28,055 nucleotides of DNA from Prevotellaceae bacterium UBA4361 (lineage in GTDB: Bacteria; Bacteroidota; Bacteroidia; Bacteroidales; Bacteroidaceae): assembly GCA_002393575.1 (NCBI GenBank), contig DGSN01000026.1, forward strand, positions 1-28,055. Reading direction: 5' to 3'. Shown one piece after another: positions 8,133 to 16,383 of the stretch. The notes under the pieces were generated by a model. It was not told the origin of the DNA. It did not search any database and was given only the letters and a program-made list of their open reading frames with translations. Made by a program: the position numbers and the translations under genes. The first letter of the stretch is position 1; each line of letters starts with the position of its first letter.

Positions 8133-9989
8133 ATGAGAAAACAAGTATTGATGATGCTGTGCTGCCTGCTCTGCGGGTGGCAGATGGCTGGGGCTCAGAC
8201 GCTGACTGTGACGGACACGATTTTCGACCGCGAGGCGCATGAGGATGACTTTGCCTTCGGTGCGGACGTGAGTTTCGTTCCGCAGATGGAAGGCTGGGGA
8301 ACAAAATGGTTGGACAAGAACGGCAAGCAGAAGGACATCTTGCAGATTCTGAAAGAGCAGGGTGTGAACAATATCCGTCTGCGTGTGTGGACGGTGAACA
8401 GCGGTGCCAGCAGCAAGCAGGAGGTGGTGAGTATGTGCAAACGTGCGAAGGCGAAGGGCATGGGCGTGATGATTGACTTCCACTACAGCGACACGTGGGC
8501 TGACCCGGGCAGCCAGACGATTCCTTCGGCATGGACGGACCACAGCGTGGAGGCGCTTTCGAAGCATGTATATGATCACACTTACGAGGTGCTGAAGGCT
8601 ATCAAGGATGCTGGTGTGGTGCCTCGGTGGGTGCAGGTGGGCAACGAGACGAAGCGCGGTATGCTCTACCCCGTGGGACAGACGAACAAGGGCGGTTCGG
8701 TGGCGTTTGCCAAGTTCGTGCAGAGTGGGTACGACGCTGTGAAGGCTATGGATTCGACGATGCAGGTGATTGTGCATCTGCCCGACGGCCACGACAACGG
8801 TCTTTACAGGAGTATCTTCGACGGGCTGAAGAAGAACGGTGCGAAGTGGGACATCATCGGTCTGTCGGCTTATCCTCGCTGGTCGCATCTCGACGGCCCG
8901 ACGATGATTTCGAGGGTGATGTCGAACATCAACGACTTGAAGAAGCGCTATGGCACTCCGTGCATGATTGTGGAGACGGGTCACTATCCTTCGCAGGCCA
9001 TCGAGGGCAATCAGTACTTGGTGGGCGTGATGGACAGGATGATTAAAAATGGAGACTTGGGGTGTTTCTACTGGGAGCCTGAATCGATGGGCGGCTACGA
9101 CATGGGTGCCTGGGACGAATCGACGCGGATGCCGACGGTGATGATGGATGCTTTCCTCGGTGTGAAGCACACGGTGGTGAGCTGGATTATGAAGACGAAG
9201 ATGGTGACGCCCGAGGAGGAACAGTCGGTGAGTGCGACGGACAGTGTGCTGCTGGAGGCTTCGGTCACTCACATCAGGAAACGTCCTGCGGAGGTGAGTT
9301 TCTTTGTGGATGGCTTGCGTAAGGGTGTTGCCAGAAAGGAACCTTACCAGACGAAGGTGGGTGGATTGAAGATGGGAGCTCACGAGTTGTGGTGCCAGGC
9401 TAAAGATGCTGCGGGCAACGTGGCCGTTTCGGATTCCATTGTCTTCTATGTGGGGGAATCGGTCGCCATGGATGAGCCTGTGCTGAAGGATGCTGGCTCG
9501 AAGGGTGGTACGGCGGAGTGGAGCATCAACTTCGCTGCTACGGGCAAATACTTGTTGCAGTTCGGCTACTCGTCGAGCGGAACGAGAGTGGCGGAGGTGT
9601 GTCTGGATGGCGACACGGTGTCGAACATTTATTTCTATAAGAAGGAGCAAGCCTATCAGGGCGTGGAATGCGATGTGAAGCAGGCGGGGAACGCGCTGCT
9701 GACTCTGAAAGCGAAATACAATGCGGGCTTGCCTGAGTTTCAGAGCTTGCGTGTTTATCCTCTCGAAGGGCAGAGCCTGCCTGAAGCGGGAGGCGAAAGT
9801 CTTGACATTGAAGCGCCGCGTGGCTACGTGTCGGGCGATGAGCCTGTGGAGGTCTATAGCCTCTCGGGTGTGCTCCTGCGCAGGACTACGGCTCGCGAAG
9901 CTGGCATGGGAGTGCGTTGGGATGGTCGGCCTCAGCTGAATTGGGTCGGTGGTACGCCGTACATCGTGCGGAAACTGCGGCTGAAGTAG
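8133..9989 (+). CDS. Secreted GH53 endo-beta-1,4-galactanase with C-terminal accessory domains
   Basis: Begins with a signal peptide (MRKQVLMMLCCLLCGWQMAGA). Residues about 40-345 are a GH53 TIM barrel, the family that cuts beta-1,4-galactan in type I arabinogalactan and pectin side chains. Visible hallmarks are FGADVSFVPQMEG, RLRVW, DFHYSDTWADPG, RWVQVGNET with the expected acid/base Glu172, and MIVETGHYP with the expected nucleophile Glu281. Two beta domains follow. About 375-440 is a bacterial Ig-like domain (VSFFVDG...GAHELWCQAKDAAGN); about 450-555 resembles a CBM6/35-type sugar-binding sandwich (FAATGKYLLQFGYSSSG). The tail 'VEVYSLSGVLLRR' looks like a Prevotella secreted-protein terminus. 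At 618 residues it is much longer than single-domain GH53 enzymes. Its last 58 bases overlap the 3' end of the convergent regulator gene. Confidence 0.93.
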   Translation: MRKQVLMMLCCLLCGWQMAGAQTLTVTDTIFDREAHEDDFAFGADVSFVPQMEGWGTKWLDKNGKQKDILQILKEQGVNNIRLRVWTVNSGASSKQEVVSMCKRAKAKGMGVMIDFHYSDTWADPGSQTIPSAWTDHSVEALSKHVYDHTYEVLKAIKDAGVVPRWVQVGNETKRGMLYPVGQTNKGGSVAFAKFVQSGYDAVKAMDSTMQVIVHLPDGHDNGLYRSIFDGLKKNGAKWDIIGLSAYPRWSHLDGPTMISRVMSNINDLKKRYGTPCMIVETGHYPSQAIEGNQYLVGVMDRMIKNGDLGCFYWEPESMGGYDMGAWDESTRMPTVMMDAFLGVKHTVVSWIMKTKMVTPEEEQSVSATDSVLLEASVTHIRKRPAEVSFFVDGLRKGVARKEPYQTKVGGLKMGAHELWCQAKDAAGNVAVSDSIVFYVGESVAMDEPVLKDAGSKGGTAEWSINFAATGKYLLQFGYSSSGTRVAEVCLDGDTVSNIYFYKKEQAYQGVECDVKQAGNALLTLKAKYNAGLPEFQSLRVYPLEGQSLPEAGGESLDIEAPRGYVSGDEPVEVYSLSGVLLRRTTAREAGMGVRWDGRPQLNWVGGTPYIVRKLRLK

Positions 9990-12127
9990 CTGACGGAGGA
10001 GAAGCCTGTGGCGTAGCTCACTTCGGTGACGGTCAGTTTGCCTTCGCGCAGAAGTTCGGCGGCATGGCGCAGGCGGATGGTTCGGATGAACTCGGTGGGT
10101 TTCTGCCCTGTGAGTGATTGGATTTTTCGATAGAATGTCATGCGACTCATGCAGAGGTCGCTGCTCAGTTCCTCAACTGTGTATTGGTCATTGCTCAGGT
10201 TCTTTTCCACCTGGGCAATGGCTTTTTGTAGGAGTTCGTCTTCGGGTTGCAAGGCTTGTTGGCTGGCATCTGCTTCGTTGCTTGTGTCTGCATCGGATGC
10301 GCTGTCGGTGGCAGCAGATGCTTTGGCTGTGTTGTCGGCGGTCATCGGTGCTTTCATCATTTCGAGGAATCGACGACGCTGGCGACGCAGGATGTGGTTG
10401 TAAACGAGGAGCGAAATGATGGCGACGAGCAGGAGCGCATAGATGGTCCACATCCACCACGACGTGAACCACTGGGGCAGTCGCTCTACAACGGTGTCGC
10501 GCTCTGGGTGACTCCAATGGCTGAGTGGTGCTGTCTCCTGCAACTCGATGCAGTAGATGCCTTCGGCTTCTCGGCTCTGCTGGCGAAGGGTTTGTCGGCG
10601 TGTGTCGTAAAGTCGCACATAGCGGTCGCAAACGATGGTCAACCGTCCTGTGCTGTCGGCACGTAGGTCGTTGATGCCGTCGCCGTGTTCGTTGGTGGCA
10701 TAGTGGTCGGTGGTGAGTTGTCCGTCTTTGTAGTGGTAAATCTGTCCGAAGATGGTGCCGAGCCACAGGGTGCCGTCGGGTGTGAAGCAGAGTGCCGACA
10801 CGTCGGGCACATCAGCGATGACGGTCTTGGTGCGGCCAGTGCTGATGTCGAAGCGACGGATGTCCTTGCCCATGCTGAGCCACAGTCCGCCTTGTGTGTC
10901 GTCGGCTATGGCGGTAGGACGAGGTGTCATTTCTGCCACTTGCCAGACGCTGTCGGTGGTGCAAGCCAAGAGGCGTTCGCCATCGCTTGCCCAAATGCCG
11001 CCGTCTGCTCGCCGAGCTAGCACTGGCTGCAAGGGAGCGTTGGAATAGCTGATGCTTTGTTCCTTGCCGTCGGTGATTGCCACCACGCCTTGTCTTTCGC
11101 GAAACTCCCAGCGGACGTTGCCGTCGGTGATGGCTGCATCGTACCAAGGTGGGGTGGGTTGGCCTACGGCGAATGCACCTGGCATGCTTCCTGCCACGAG
11201 CAACTGTCCGCGACGATTCAGGGAAAGGCGATTGAGCACTTTCTTGCCTTGGGGCACGAACGATTCGGTAGGGATGGCTTCGGCTTGTTTGCCGATGCGG
11301 AAGAGGGAGAGGTTGTCGATGGTGGTCATCCAAAGAAATTGTCCGTCGGCTGATAGCTGGAGGTCGATGCAGATGTCCTGTCCCGACTGGGGCTGTTGTT
11401 CCACAGTGCCATTGTCTGGGTGATAGCGAACGATGCCTTGCCCCACGGTGCCAATCCACAGGTTGCCAGTCGATGGGTCGTCAGCCAAGTCGGATGGTGC
11501 GCAGTCCGTTGGCCAAGCTGCTTCCTTGAATGTTGTTCCGTCTTTTCGCAGAAGCCCGCCGTCCCATTGAGTAGCCCAGATGTGCCCGCTTCTGTCCTCA
11601 AAAAGATGGGAGACGTAGCAGTCCGTACCTTTCCAGCGGGAAGGGTAGGTGGCTTCCAAGGTGAGGGCTTTCGCCTTGTCTGAATAGGAAAATTCGTAAA
11701 TCTTTTTGTTGGCTGTGAGAAGTACGCGTTTGTTGCGTGTCACGAGGATGTCGTCAATGCGTTTGGCATCCACCTCGGCGAGCTGCTGGATGGCGAAGTT
11801 GCGTTTGTCGAGCAGATATGCTCCGTGGAATGTGCCGATGATGATGTGTCGCCCCACTTCTGCCAGACTACCGACATTGTTGCTTCCTAACAGGTCGGGA
11901 TGATTGGCATCGCTGTGGAAGACATCCACTTTTTGTCCATCGTCTCGGCAGATGCCTCCTCCTTCTGTCGCATACCATAGGCAGCCTTCGCTGTCTTCCA
12001 TGAGGTAGAGGATGCGTTCGGAAGAGAGCAATTCGTGGTTGGGAAACGTGAGGAGTTGGAAATCCTGTGCTTCCATGCAGAGCGGCATGAGGAGTAGCAG
12101 GAGGGTCAGTATCTGGCTTCGTGTCAT
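9932..12127 (-). CDS. Membrane-anchored AraC-family regulator with propeller sensor
   Basis: Transcribed leftward. I place the start at 12127 because a signal peptide follows (MTRSQILTLLLLLMPLCMEA) and a promoter lies just upstream; the frame is open for 45 more codons. The protein has 731 residues. Residues about 25-550 hold propeller blades of the two-component-regulator type (LYLMEDSEGCLWYATEGGGI, HLFEDRSGHIWATQWDGGL, GNLWIGTVGQGI, GTLWLGTIFGQI). Residues 557-580 form one membrane helix. A charged, Ala/Asp/Ser-rich linker covers about 581-631. Residues 632-731 are an AraC helix-turn-helix domain (SSDLCMSRMTFYRKI, YATGFSSVSYFSRSFRTMYG). Hybrid two-component regulators of Bacteroidetes carry kinase and receiver domains between sensor and AraC; here both are missing. 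It probably senses a glycan fragment outside the cytoplasm and controls the adjacent GH53, GH43 and esterase genes. Confidence 0.9.
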   Translation of the reverse strand: MTRSQILTLLLLLMPLCMEAQDFQLLTFPNHELLSSERILYLMEDSEGCLWYATEGGGICRDDGQKVDVFHSDANHPDLLGSNNVGSLAEVGRHIIIGTFHGAYLLDKRNFAIQQLAEVDAKRIDDILVTRNKRVLLTANKKIYEFSYSDKAKALTLEATYPSRWKGTDCYVSHLFEDRSGHIWATQWDGGLLRKDGTTFKEAAWPTDCAPSDLADDPSTGNLWIGTVGQGIVRYHPDNGTVEQQPQSGQDICIDLQLSADGQFLWMTTIDNLSLFRIGKQAEAIPTESFVPQGKKVLNRLSLNRRGQLLVAGSMPGAFAVGQPTPPWYDAAITDGNVRWEFRERQGVVAITDGKEQSISYSNAPLQPVLARRADGGIWASDGERLLACTTDSVWQVAEMTPRPTAIADDTQGGLWLSMGKDIRRFDISTGRTKTVIADVPDVSALCFTPDGTLWLGTIFGQIYHYKDGQLTTDHYATNEHGDGINDLRADSTGRLTIVCDRYVRLYDTRRQTLRQQSREAEGIYCIELQETAPLSHWSHPERDTVVERLPQWFTSWWMWTIYALLLVAIISLLVYNHILRRQRRRFLEMMKAPMTADNTAKASAATDSASDADTSNEADASQQALQPEDELLQKAIAQVEKNLSNDQYTVEELSSDLCMSRMTFYRKIQSLTGQKPTEFIRTIRLRHAAELLREGKLTVTEVSYATGFSSVSYFSRSFRTMYGVPPTQFS

Positions 12128-12147
12128 TTTTTTAGAAAATTGAGTCA

Positions 12148-12155
12148 CAAAGATA
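12148..12155 (-). promoter_or_regulatory. -7 promoter box of the AraC-type regulator
   Basis: On the minus strand the bases read TATCTTTG, matching TAnnTTTG, in the context AAATTCCTATCTTTGTGAC. Transcription would begin about 14 bases before the ATG at 12127, which supports that start over the upstream in-frame ATG. Confidence 0.65.
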
Positions 12156-12251
12156 GGAATTTCTTGTGATAAACGAACATTTTTAGCTGAAATGTTACAT
12201 TTGTTCAATTCAATGTGCGTTATTTTCAAATGCAAACTGCTGATTCTTTTG

Positions 12252-12259
12252 TATATTTG
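12252..12259 (+). promoter_or_regulatory. -7 promoter box of the GH43 gene
   Basis: TATATTTG, followed by CAAAG, fits the TAnnTTTG consensus. Start of transcription would be near 12266, giving a leader of roughly 150 bases that contains the GGTCTAAGG repeats. The box lies back to back with the regulator's promoter, about 100 bases away, so an activator bound between them could act on both. Confidence 0.55.
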
Positions 12260-12282
12260 CAAAGAAAATGTTTAGTGTTTTA

Positions 12283-12336
12283 GGTCTAAGGACTAACGTC
12301 TAAGGTCTAAGGTTGCCTTTGACTTTTGACCTTTAC
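12283..12336. repeat. GGTCTAAGG direct repeats in the GH43 leader
   Basis: GGTCTAAGG occurs at 12283-12291 and 12304-12312, with a related CGTCTAAGG between them. TTTGACTTTTGACCTTTAC follows, partly complementary in character. This looks like another short intergenic repeat of the kind seen at 13461-13520. Whether it has a role in the leader is not visible. Confidence 0.5.
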
Positions 12337-12415
12337 CCCTTTTCGCTTACAAAAGAATCCTTTTAAAATCCTTCAAATCCCCGACTCACAATTAACTTAC
12401 CAAAATATCCTTGAT

Positions 12416-13459
12416 ATGAAGAAACAATTTTTATTGGTTTTGGCGCTGATGTCCTTCTGCTGTTCAGTTTCCGCACAAGGTCCACGCCAACGCGGTCAGC
12501 GCGAAGCATTCCAGACAGAAACTCCTATGGTCCACGACCCTGTGATGGCGCGTGACGGTGACACGTACTATATCTTTGCCACAGGCATGGGTATTCAGCA
12601 GATGACATCGAAAGACCGCAAGACATGGACGGTGAAGCCACAGCCCACGATGACGGTCATTCCTGGTTGGACAACTGACTCTGTGCCTGGATTCGGCAGT
12701 CATGTCTGGGCTCCCGATGTAATCCAGTGGCACGGATGCTGGTGGCTTGCTTACAGTTGCTCCACCTTCGGCAAGAACGGCTCTGCTATCGGGCTGCTCA
12801 GCAGTCGCTCGTTAGCTGCCAACTTGTGGAAGGACGAAGGATGTATTGTGACTTCGCGTGAAAAGCGCGACAACTGGAATGCCATCGACCCGAACTTTGT
12901 CATCGACGATGCTACGGACACGCCTTGGATGGTGTGGGGTTCGTTCTGGGATGGCATTCAGATGGTGCGCCTCGACTCTACGATGCACATAGCTCAGGGT
13001 GAGAAGCCTCGTACCATCGCTCGACGCTACGACCCGAACTACAAGCCAACGGAGCCTAATCCTACTTCTAAATATGCTGGCACGAACGCTATCGAGGCTC
13101 CGTTCATCTTTAAGCATGGCGGCTACTACTACCTCTTCGTGTCGTGGGATTACTGCTGCCGAGGCTCCAAGAGCAACTATCGTGTTGCTGTAGGACGCAG
13201 TCGCACGGTAGATGGTCCTTATCTCGACCGCAACGGCAAGGACATGCTCGTGGGTGGTGGAACGCTCTTCTTGGAAGGCGACAAGAAGGAATTTGAGGCA
13301 GCAGGACATTGTGCTGCTTACACCTTCGATGGCACCGACATTTTCATCTGTCACGGCTACAGTGTGGCGCATCATGGTGCAGCCATTCTCATTCAGCGTC
13401 CTATCGTTTGGACTGCTGACGGATGGCCTACTTTGAAAATGAAGAATGAAGAATCTTAG
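12416..13459 (+). CDS. Secreted GH43 endo-alpha-1,5-L-arabinanase
   Basis: The frame opens at 12326, but the ATG at 12416 starts a signal peptide (MKKQFLLVLALMSFCCSVSA). The rest is a GH43 five-bladed propeller of the endo-arabinanase type. The three expected catalytic acids are visible: base Asp41 in MVHDPVMA, Asp158 in WNAIDPNFV, and acid Glu227 in AIEAPFIF. Other family blocks are VPGFGSHVWAPDVIQW, FGKNGSAIGLL, WMVWGSFWDGIQMV, YYYLFVSWDYCCRG and a GHCAAY/CHGYSVA end. It cuts the alpha-1,5-arabinan side chains of pectin. At 347 residues it is a single-domain enzyme. The last residues, KMKNEES, and the stop codon are encoded by an AATGAAGAATGAAGAAT repeat, so the original C-terminus was probably different. 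A GH53 gene follows after a repeat-filled gap of 119 bases. Confidence 0.93.
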   Translation: MKKQFLLVLALMSFCCSVSAQGPRQRGQREAFQTETPMVHDPVMARDGDTYYIFATGMGIQQMTSKDRKTWTVKPQPTMTVIPGWTTDSVPGFGSHVWAPDVIQWHGCWWLAYSCSTFGKNGSAIGLLSSRSLAANLWKDEGCIVTSREKRDNWNAIDPNFVIDDATDTPWMVWGSFWDGIQMVRLDSTMHIAQGEKPRTIARRYDPNYKPTEPNPTSKYAGTNAIEAPFIFKHGGYYYLFVSWDYCCRGSKSNYRVAVGRSRTVDGPYLDRNGKDMLVGGGTLFLEGDKKEFEAAGHCAAYTFDGTDIFICHGYSVAHHGAAILIQRPIVWTADGWPTLKMKNEES

Positions 13460-13570
13460 AAAGTACAAAGTACAAATTACAAGGTACTTGCATGTCCTTT
13501 GTCCTTAGTCCTTTGTACTTATTATCATTCTTCATTCGGAGCGAAGCGACTATTCTTCATTCTTAATTTA
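13437..13570. repeat. Composite repeat between the GH43 and second GH53 genes
   Basis: Three pieces are visible: AATGAAGAATGAAGAAT from about 13439, overlapping the GH43 3' end; a perfect 10-bp inverted repeat AAGTACAAAG (13461-13470) with CTTTGTACTT (13511-13520); and a partial AATGAAGAAT-family right arm with CGGAGCGAAGCGACTATTC (13526-13570). No promoter box stands out before the next gene, so it may depend on transcription from the GH43 promoter. Confidence 0.75.
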
Positions 13571-13578
13571 ATTATACT

Positions 13579-14691
13579 ATGCGATATTTGATTCTTTCTA
13601 TTTTGGGACTTGTCATTGCATCCACAGCTATTGCAGCATTGCCTGGTGATGGCGACTTCGTGAAGGGTGCCGATGTGGGCTTCCTCACGGGACAGGAAAA
13701 GCGTGGAGTTGTGTTTCATGACCGCCAGGGACATGAGCACGAATGTTTGGAACTTCTGAAGAACGACTACCAGATGAGTGCCATCCGAATGCGCGTGTGG
13801 GTGAATCCACGAGGCGGTTCTTGTGACAAAAACGAACTGCTTGCGATGGCTCGACGTGTGAAGGCTCTTGGCATGGACTTGATGGTGGATTTCCACTACA
13901 GCGACTCTTGGGCAGACCCAGGCAAACAGCCTATTCCGAAGGCATGGTTAGGACATTCGTTCGAGGAAATGAAACAGGATTTGCGGAACCATACCATCGA
14001 AGTGCTTTCGCTTCTGAAGGAGAATGGCATCAAGCCTCGATGGGTGCAGGTGGGCAATGAAACATCGAACGGAATGCTGTGGAGCGTGAAGACCAACGAA
14101 CGCGGCTGGGAGGTGAAGGACTCATTAGGCAAGACCATCATCACCCATTCGATGGGACACATCAAGACTGAGCCTGCTCAGTATGCAGGTTTCATCCGCA
14201 CTGGTTACGATGCTGTGAAGGAGGTCTTCCCTGATGCTATTGTCATTGTGCATCTCGACCGTGGTCATCGTCAGAGTCTCTACGACCACAACTTGGACAC
14301 CATCTTGAAATATGGCGGACGCTTCGACATGATTGGCATGTCGCTCTATCCTTATTGGGCGATGGAAGGACATCCCGAACTGAAAGCGGATGACATCATC
14401 ACCGACTGCATGGCAAACATCCGCCATGTGAGCGAGAAATATGGTTGCGATGTGATGATTGTGGAAACGGGTTTTGAAGTGGATGAGCAGCACCCAGAGG
14501 TGATGGAGGAAGGACGAAGGCAGTTGACTCGTGTCATCCACGAAGCACGCACGCAAACTAATGGCCGTTGCCGAGGCGTGTTCTATTGGGAACCGCAGTG
14601 CTTGCCTGGAGGATACAAGTTGGGCGCTTTCGACCACAATGCTGCCCCTACGGTCATCATGGATGGATTTATCGAGAACAATCAAAAATGA
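13579..14691 (+). CDS. Secreted single-domain GH53 endo-beta-1,4-galactanase
   Basis: A 370-residue enzyme with a signal peptide (MRYLILSILGLVIASTAIA) followed directly by the GH53 barrel; this is the usual family length. Hallmarks are VKGADVGFLTGQE, IRMRVW, DFHYSDSWADPG, RWVQVGNETSNGM with the expected acid/base Glu161, and MIVETGFE with the expected nucleophile Glu296. It is a paralogue of the enzyme at 8133 but lacks its Ig-like and binding domains, and the two differ widely in sequence. It should cut beta-1,4-galactan, perhaps releasing different product sizes. Its stop overlaps the next start (ATGA at 14688-14691), so it is translationally coupled to the esterase. Confidence 0.93.
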   Translation: MRYLILSILGLVIASTAIAALPGDGDFVKGADVGFLTGQEKRGVVFHDRQGHEHECLELLKNDYQMSAIRMRVWVNPRGGSCDKNELLAMARRVKALGMDLMVDFHYSDSWADPGKQPIPKAWLGHSFEEMKQDLRNHTIEVLSLLKENGIKPRWVQVGNETSNGMLWSVKTNERGWEVKDSLGKTIITHSMGHIKTEPAQYAGFIRTGYDAVKEVFPDAIVIVHLDRGHRQSLYDHNLDTILKYGGRFDMIGMSLYPYWAMEGHPELKADDIITDCMANIRHVSEKYGCDVMIVETGFEVDEQHPEVMEEGRRQLTRVIHEARTQTNGRCRGVFYWEPQCLPGGYKLGAFDHNAAPTVIMDGFIENNQK

Positions 14692-16346
14692 ATAGAACAA
14701 TGAAGAAACTACTGCTTGCTTGGATGCTGTTGCTGCCGCTGGTTGTGGTGGCACAGAAGACTGAAAAAAAGATTTCCGTGACGGAGAATATCCCTTACCG
14801 CACGGATGTGGGCAAAAGCACTGTGCTCGACTTGGCTCAGCCGCTGTTTGGTGCTCAGACCAATCGTCCTGCCATCTTGATTATTCATGGAGGTGGCTGG
14901 AGTGCTGGTTCGAAGAACGATGCCGTCTATCGTTCACTGATGGTTGATTATGCCATGAAGGGATACGTCGTGGCAAACATGAACTATCGCCTTGTGCAGG
15001 AAGCACCGATGCCTGCCTGCATTGAGGATGTGCGTTGTGCCGTGCGCTGGATGAAGGCACACGCGCAGCAGTTGGGAATCGACCCCAACCGCATCGGCAC
15101 TTTCGGCCATTCGGCTGGTGGACACCTCTCATTGATGCTCGGCGTGGGTGCTGAGAGCAAGGCATTCGCTGACGAAGCCAACGGTCCGTGGATGAATCAG
15201 TCGTGCAGCGTGGCTTGTGCTGTGGGTGGTGCGCCTCCAACGGAGATTGGCAATCCTAACAGTCCGTGGTCGGCTCACAACGAATGGTGGCCAATCGGCT
15301 ATATTGGCAAGCAAAGCACACCGATTCTCGTTTTGCAAGGCGGAGAAGACCCTATCGTACGCCCTAACCTCACAGAGGATTGGGTGAAGAAGATGCAGCG
15401 GGCTGGCTCACCAGTGGATTATGTGAAAGTGCATGGCAACCACGGTGTGGCATTCGACCAGCAGTTGGAGTTCACCCGTCCTGCTATGGATGCCTTCTAT
15501 GCGCGACATCTCAAGTTCGATGACCCCGATGTGAAGGTGGAGCAACTGAAGGTACCCGACTTCGGAGGCAGTGGTCCTTATAAGTCAGTGGCTGTGCGTG
15601 AGCGCACGCTTCAGGACTTCGTGGTCTATCATCCTGTGAACATGAACATGGCTGTGGCTCGCGAAAAGAGCAAACTCCCTGTCTTGGTCTTTGCCAACGG
15701 CGGTTGCATGGACACGAGCATTGGCTATGAGAATATGCTTGCAGACGTGGCTTCCTACGGATACATCGTCGTAGCCATCGGAGAGTTGCAGATGTTTGCA
15801 CAGCACGAGAAGGATCAGCACACGCCTTCGTCGATGGTGACCAAGGCTCTCGACTGGATTTCCGCTCAGGTCAACGACCCTGCTTCCGTCTATCACAACG
15901 TGATGGATGCCGACCGCATTGCCGCCGCAGGACATTCGTGCGGAGGAGCACAGGTGCTCTGCAATGCTGCCGACAAGCGACTGAAGACCTATCTCATTCT
16001 CAATGCAGGTATGGGCAAGATGGAGATGGCAGGAGCCAGTAGCAAGTCGCTCAAGAACCTTCACGGTCCAATCCTCTACCTCGTGGGTGGCAAAACCGAT
16101 GTGGCTTGGCCAAATGCACAGATAGACTACAAGGCAATCAAGAAAGTGCCAGTGGTTCTGGCTGACAACACCACCAGCGGACATGGTGGCACTTACGAAC
16201 AGCCCAACGGCGGTGCTAATGCTCGCATGGTACGTGCTTGGCTCGACTGGCAGTTGAAGGGAAAGAAGGAAAACGAAGCTCTCTTCCTACGCAACCAGCT
16301 CAACGACTATCCTGACTGGACGATGATGCACAAAAACTTCAAGTAG
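14688..16346 (+). CDS. Secreted tandem alpha/beta-hydrolase esterase
   Basis: The ATG at 14688 overlaps the GH53 stop. A second ATG at 14700, directly before the signal peptide MKKLLLAWMLLLPLVVVA, is also possible. Two complete alpha/beta-hydrolase domains follow. The first (about 30-275) has an oxyanion motif IIHGGGW and a Ser142-Asp221-His252 triad (FGHSAGGH, GGEDPIV, HGNHGV). It resembles the family of acetylxylan/feruloyl esterases found in Bacteroidetes polysaccharide clusters. The second (about 300-530) has Ser417 in AGHSCGGA, with Asp471 (GGKTDVAWP) and His499 (SGHGGTY) as likely partners. Both triads look intact, so this may be a two-site enzyme. Clustered with galactanase and arabinanase genes, it probably removes acetyl or feruloyl groups from pectin side chains; the substrate is an inference. 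Confidence 0.88.
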   Translation: MNRTMKKLLLAWMLLLPLVVVAQKTEKKISVTENIPYRTDVGKSTVLDLAQPLFGAQTNRPAILIIHGGGWSAGSKNDAVYRSLMVDYAMKGYVVANMNYRLVQEAPMPACIEDVRCAVRWMKAHAQQLGIDPNRIGTFGHSAGGHLSLMLGVGAESKAFADEANGPWMNQSCSVACAVGGAPPTEIGNPNSPWSAHNEWWPIGYIGKQSTPILVLQGGEDPIVRPNLTEDWVKKMQRAGSPVDYVKVHGNHGVAFDQQLEFTRPAMDAFYARHLKFDDPDVKVEQLKVPDFGGSGPYKSVAVRERTLQDFVVYHPVNMNMAVAREKSKLPVLVFANGGCMDTSIGYENMLADVASYGYIVVAIGELQMFAQHEKDQHTPSSMVTKALDWISAQVNDPASVYHNVMDADRIAAAGHSCGGAQVLCNAADKRLKTYLILNAGMGKMEMAGASSKSLKNLHGPILYLVGGKTDVAWPNAQIDYKAIKKVPVVLADNTTSGHGGTYEQPNGGANARMVRAWLDWQLKGKKENEALFLRNQLNDYPDWTMMHKNFK

Positions 16347-16383
16347 GAAATAAAAGAGATAAAGTTATACTCTGAGGGAGTGG

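Noticed and set aside
8115..9650. 511-codon minus-strand frame opposite the GH53 gene
   Set aside because: Extremely His- and Arg-rich, as expected from the antisense of this gene; the plus strand has clear GH53 motifs.
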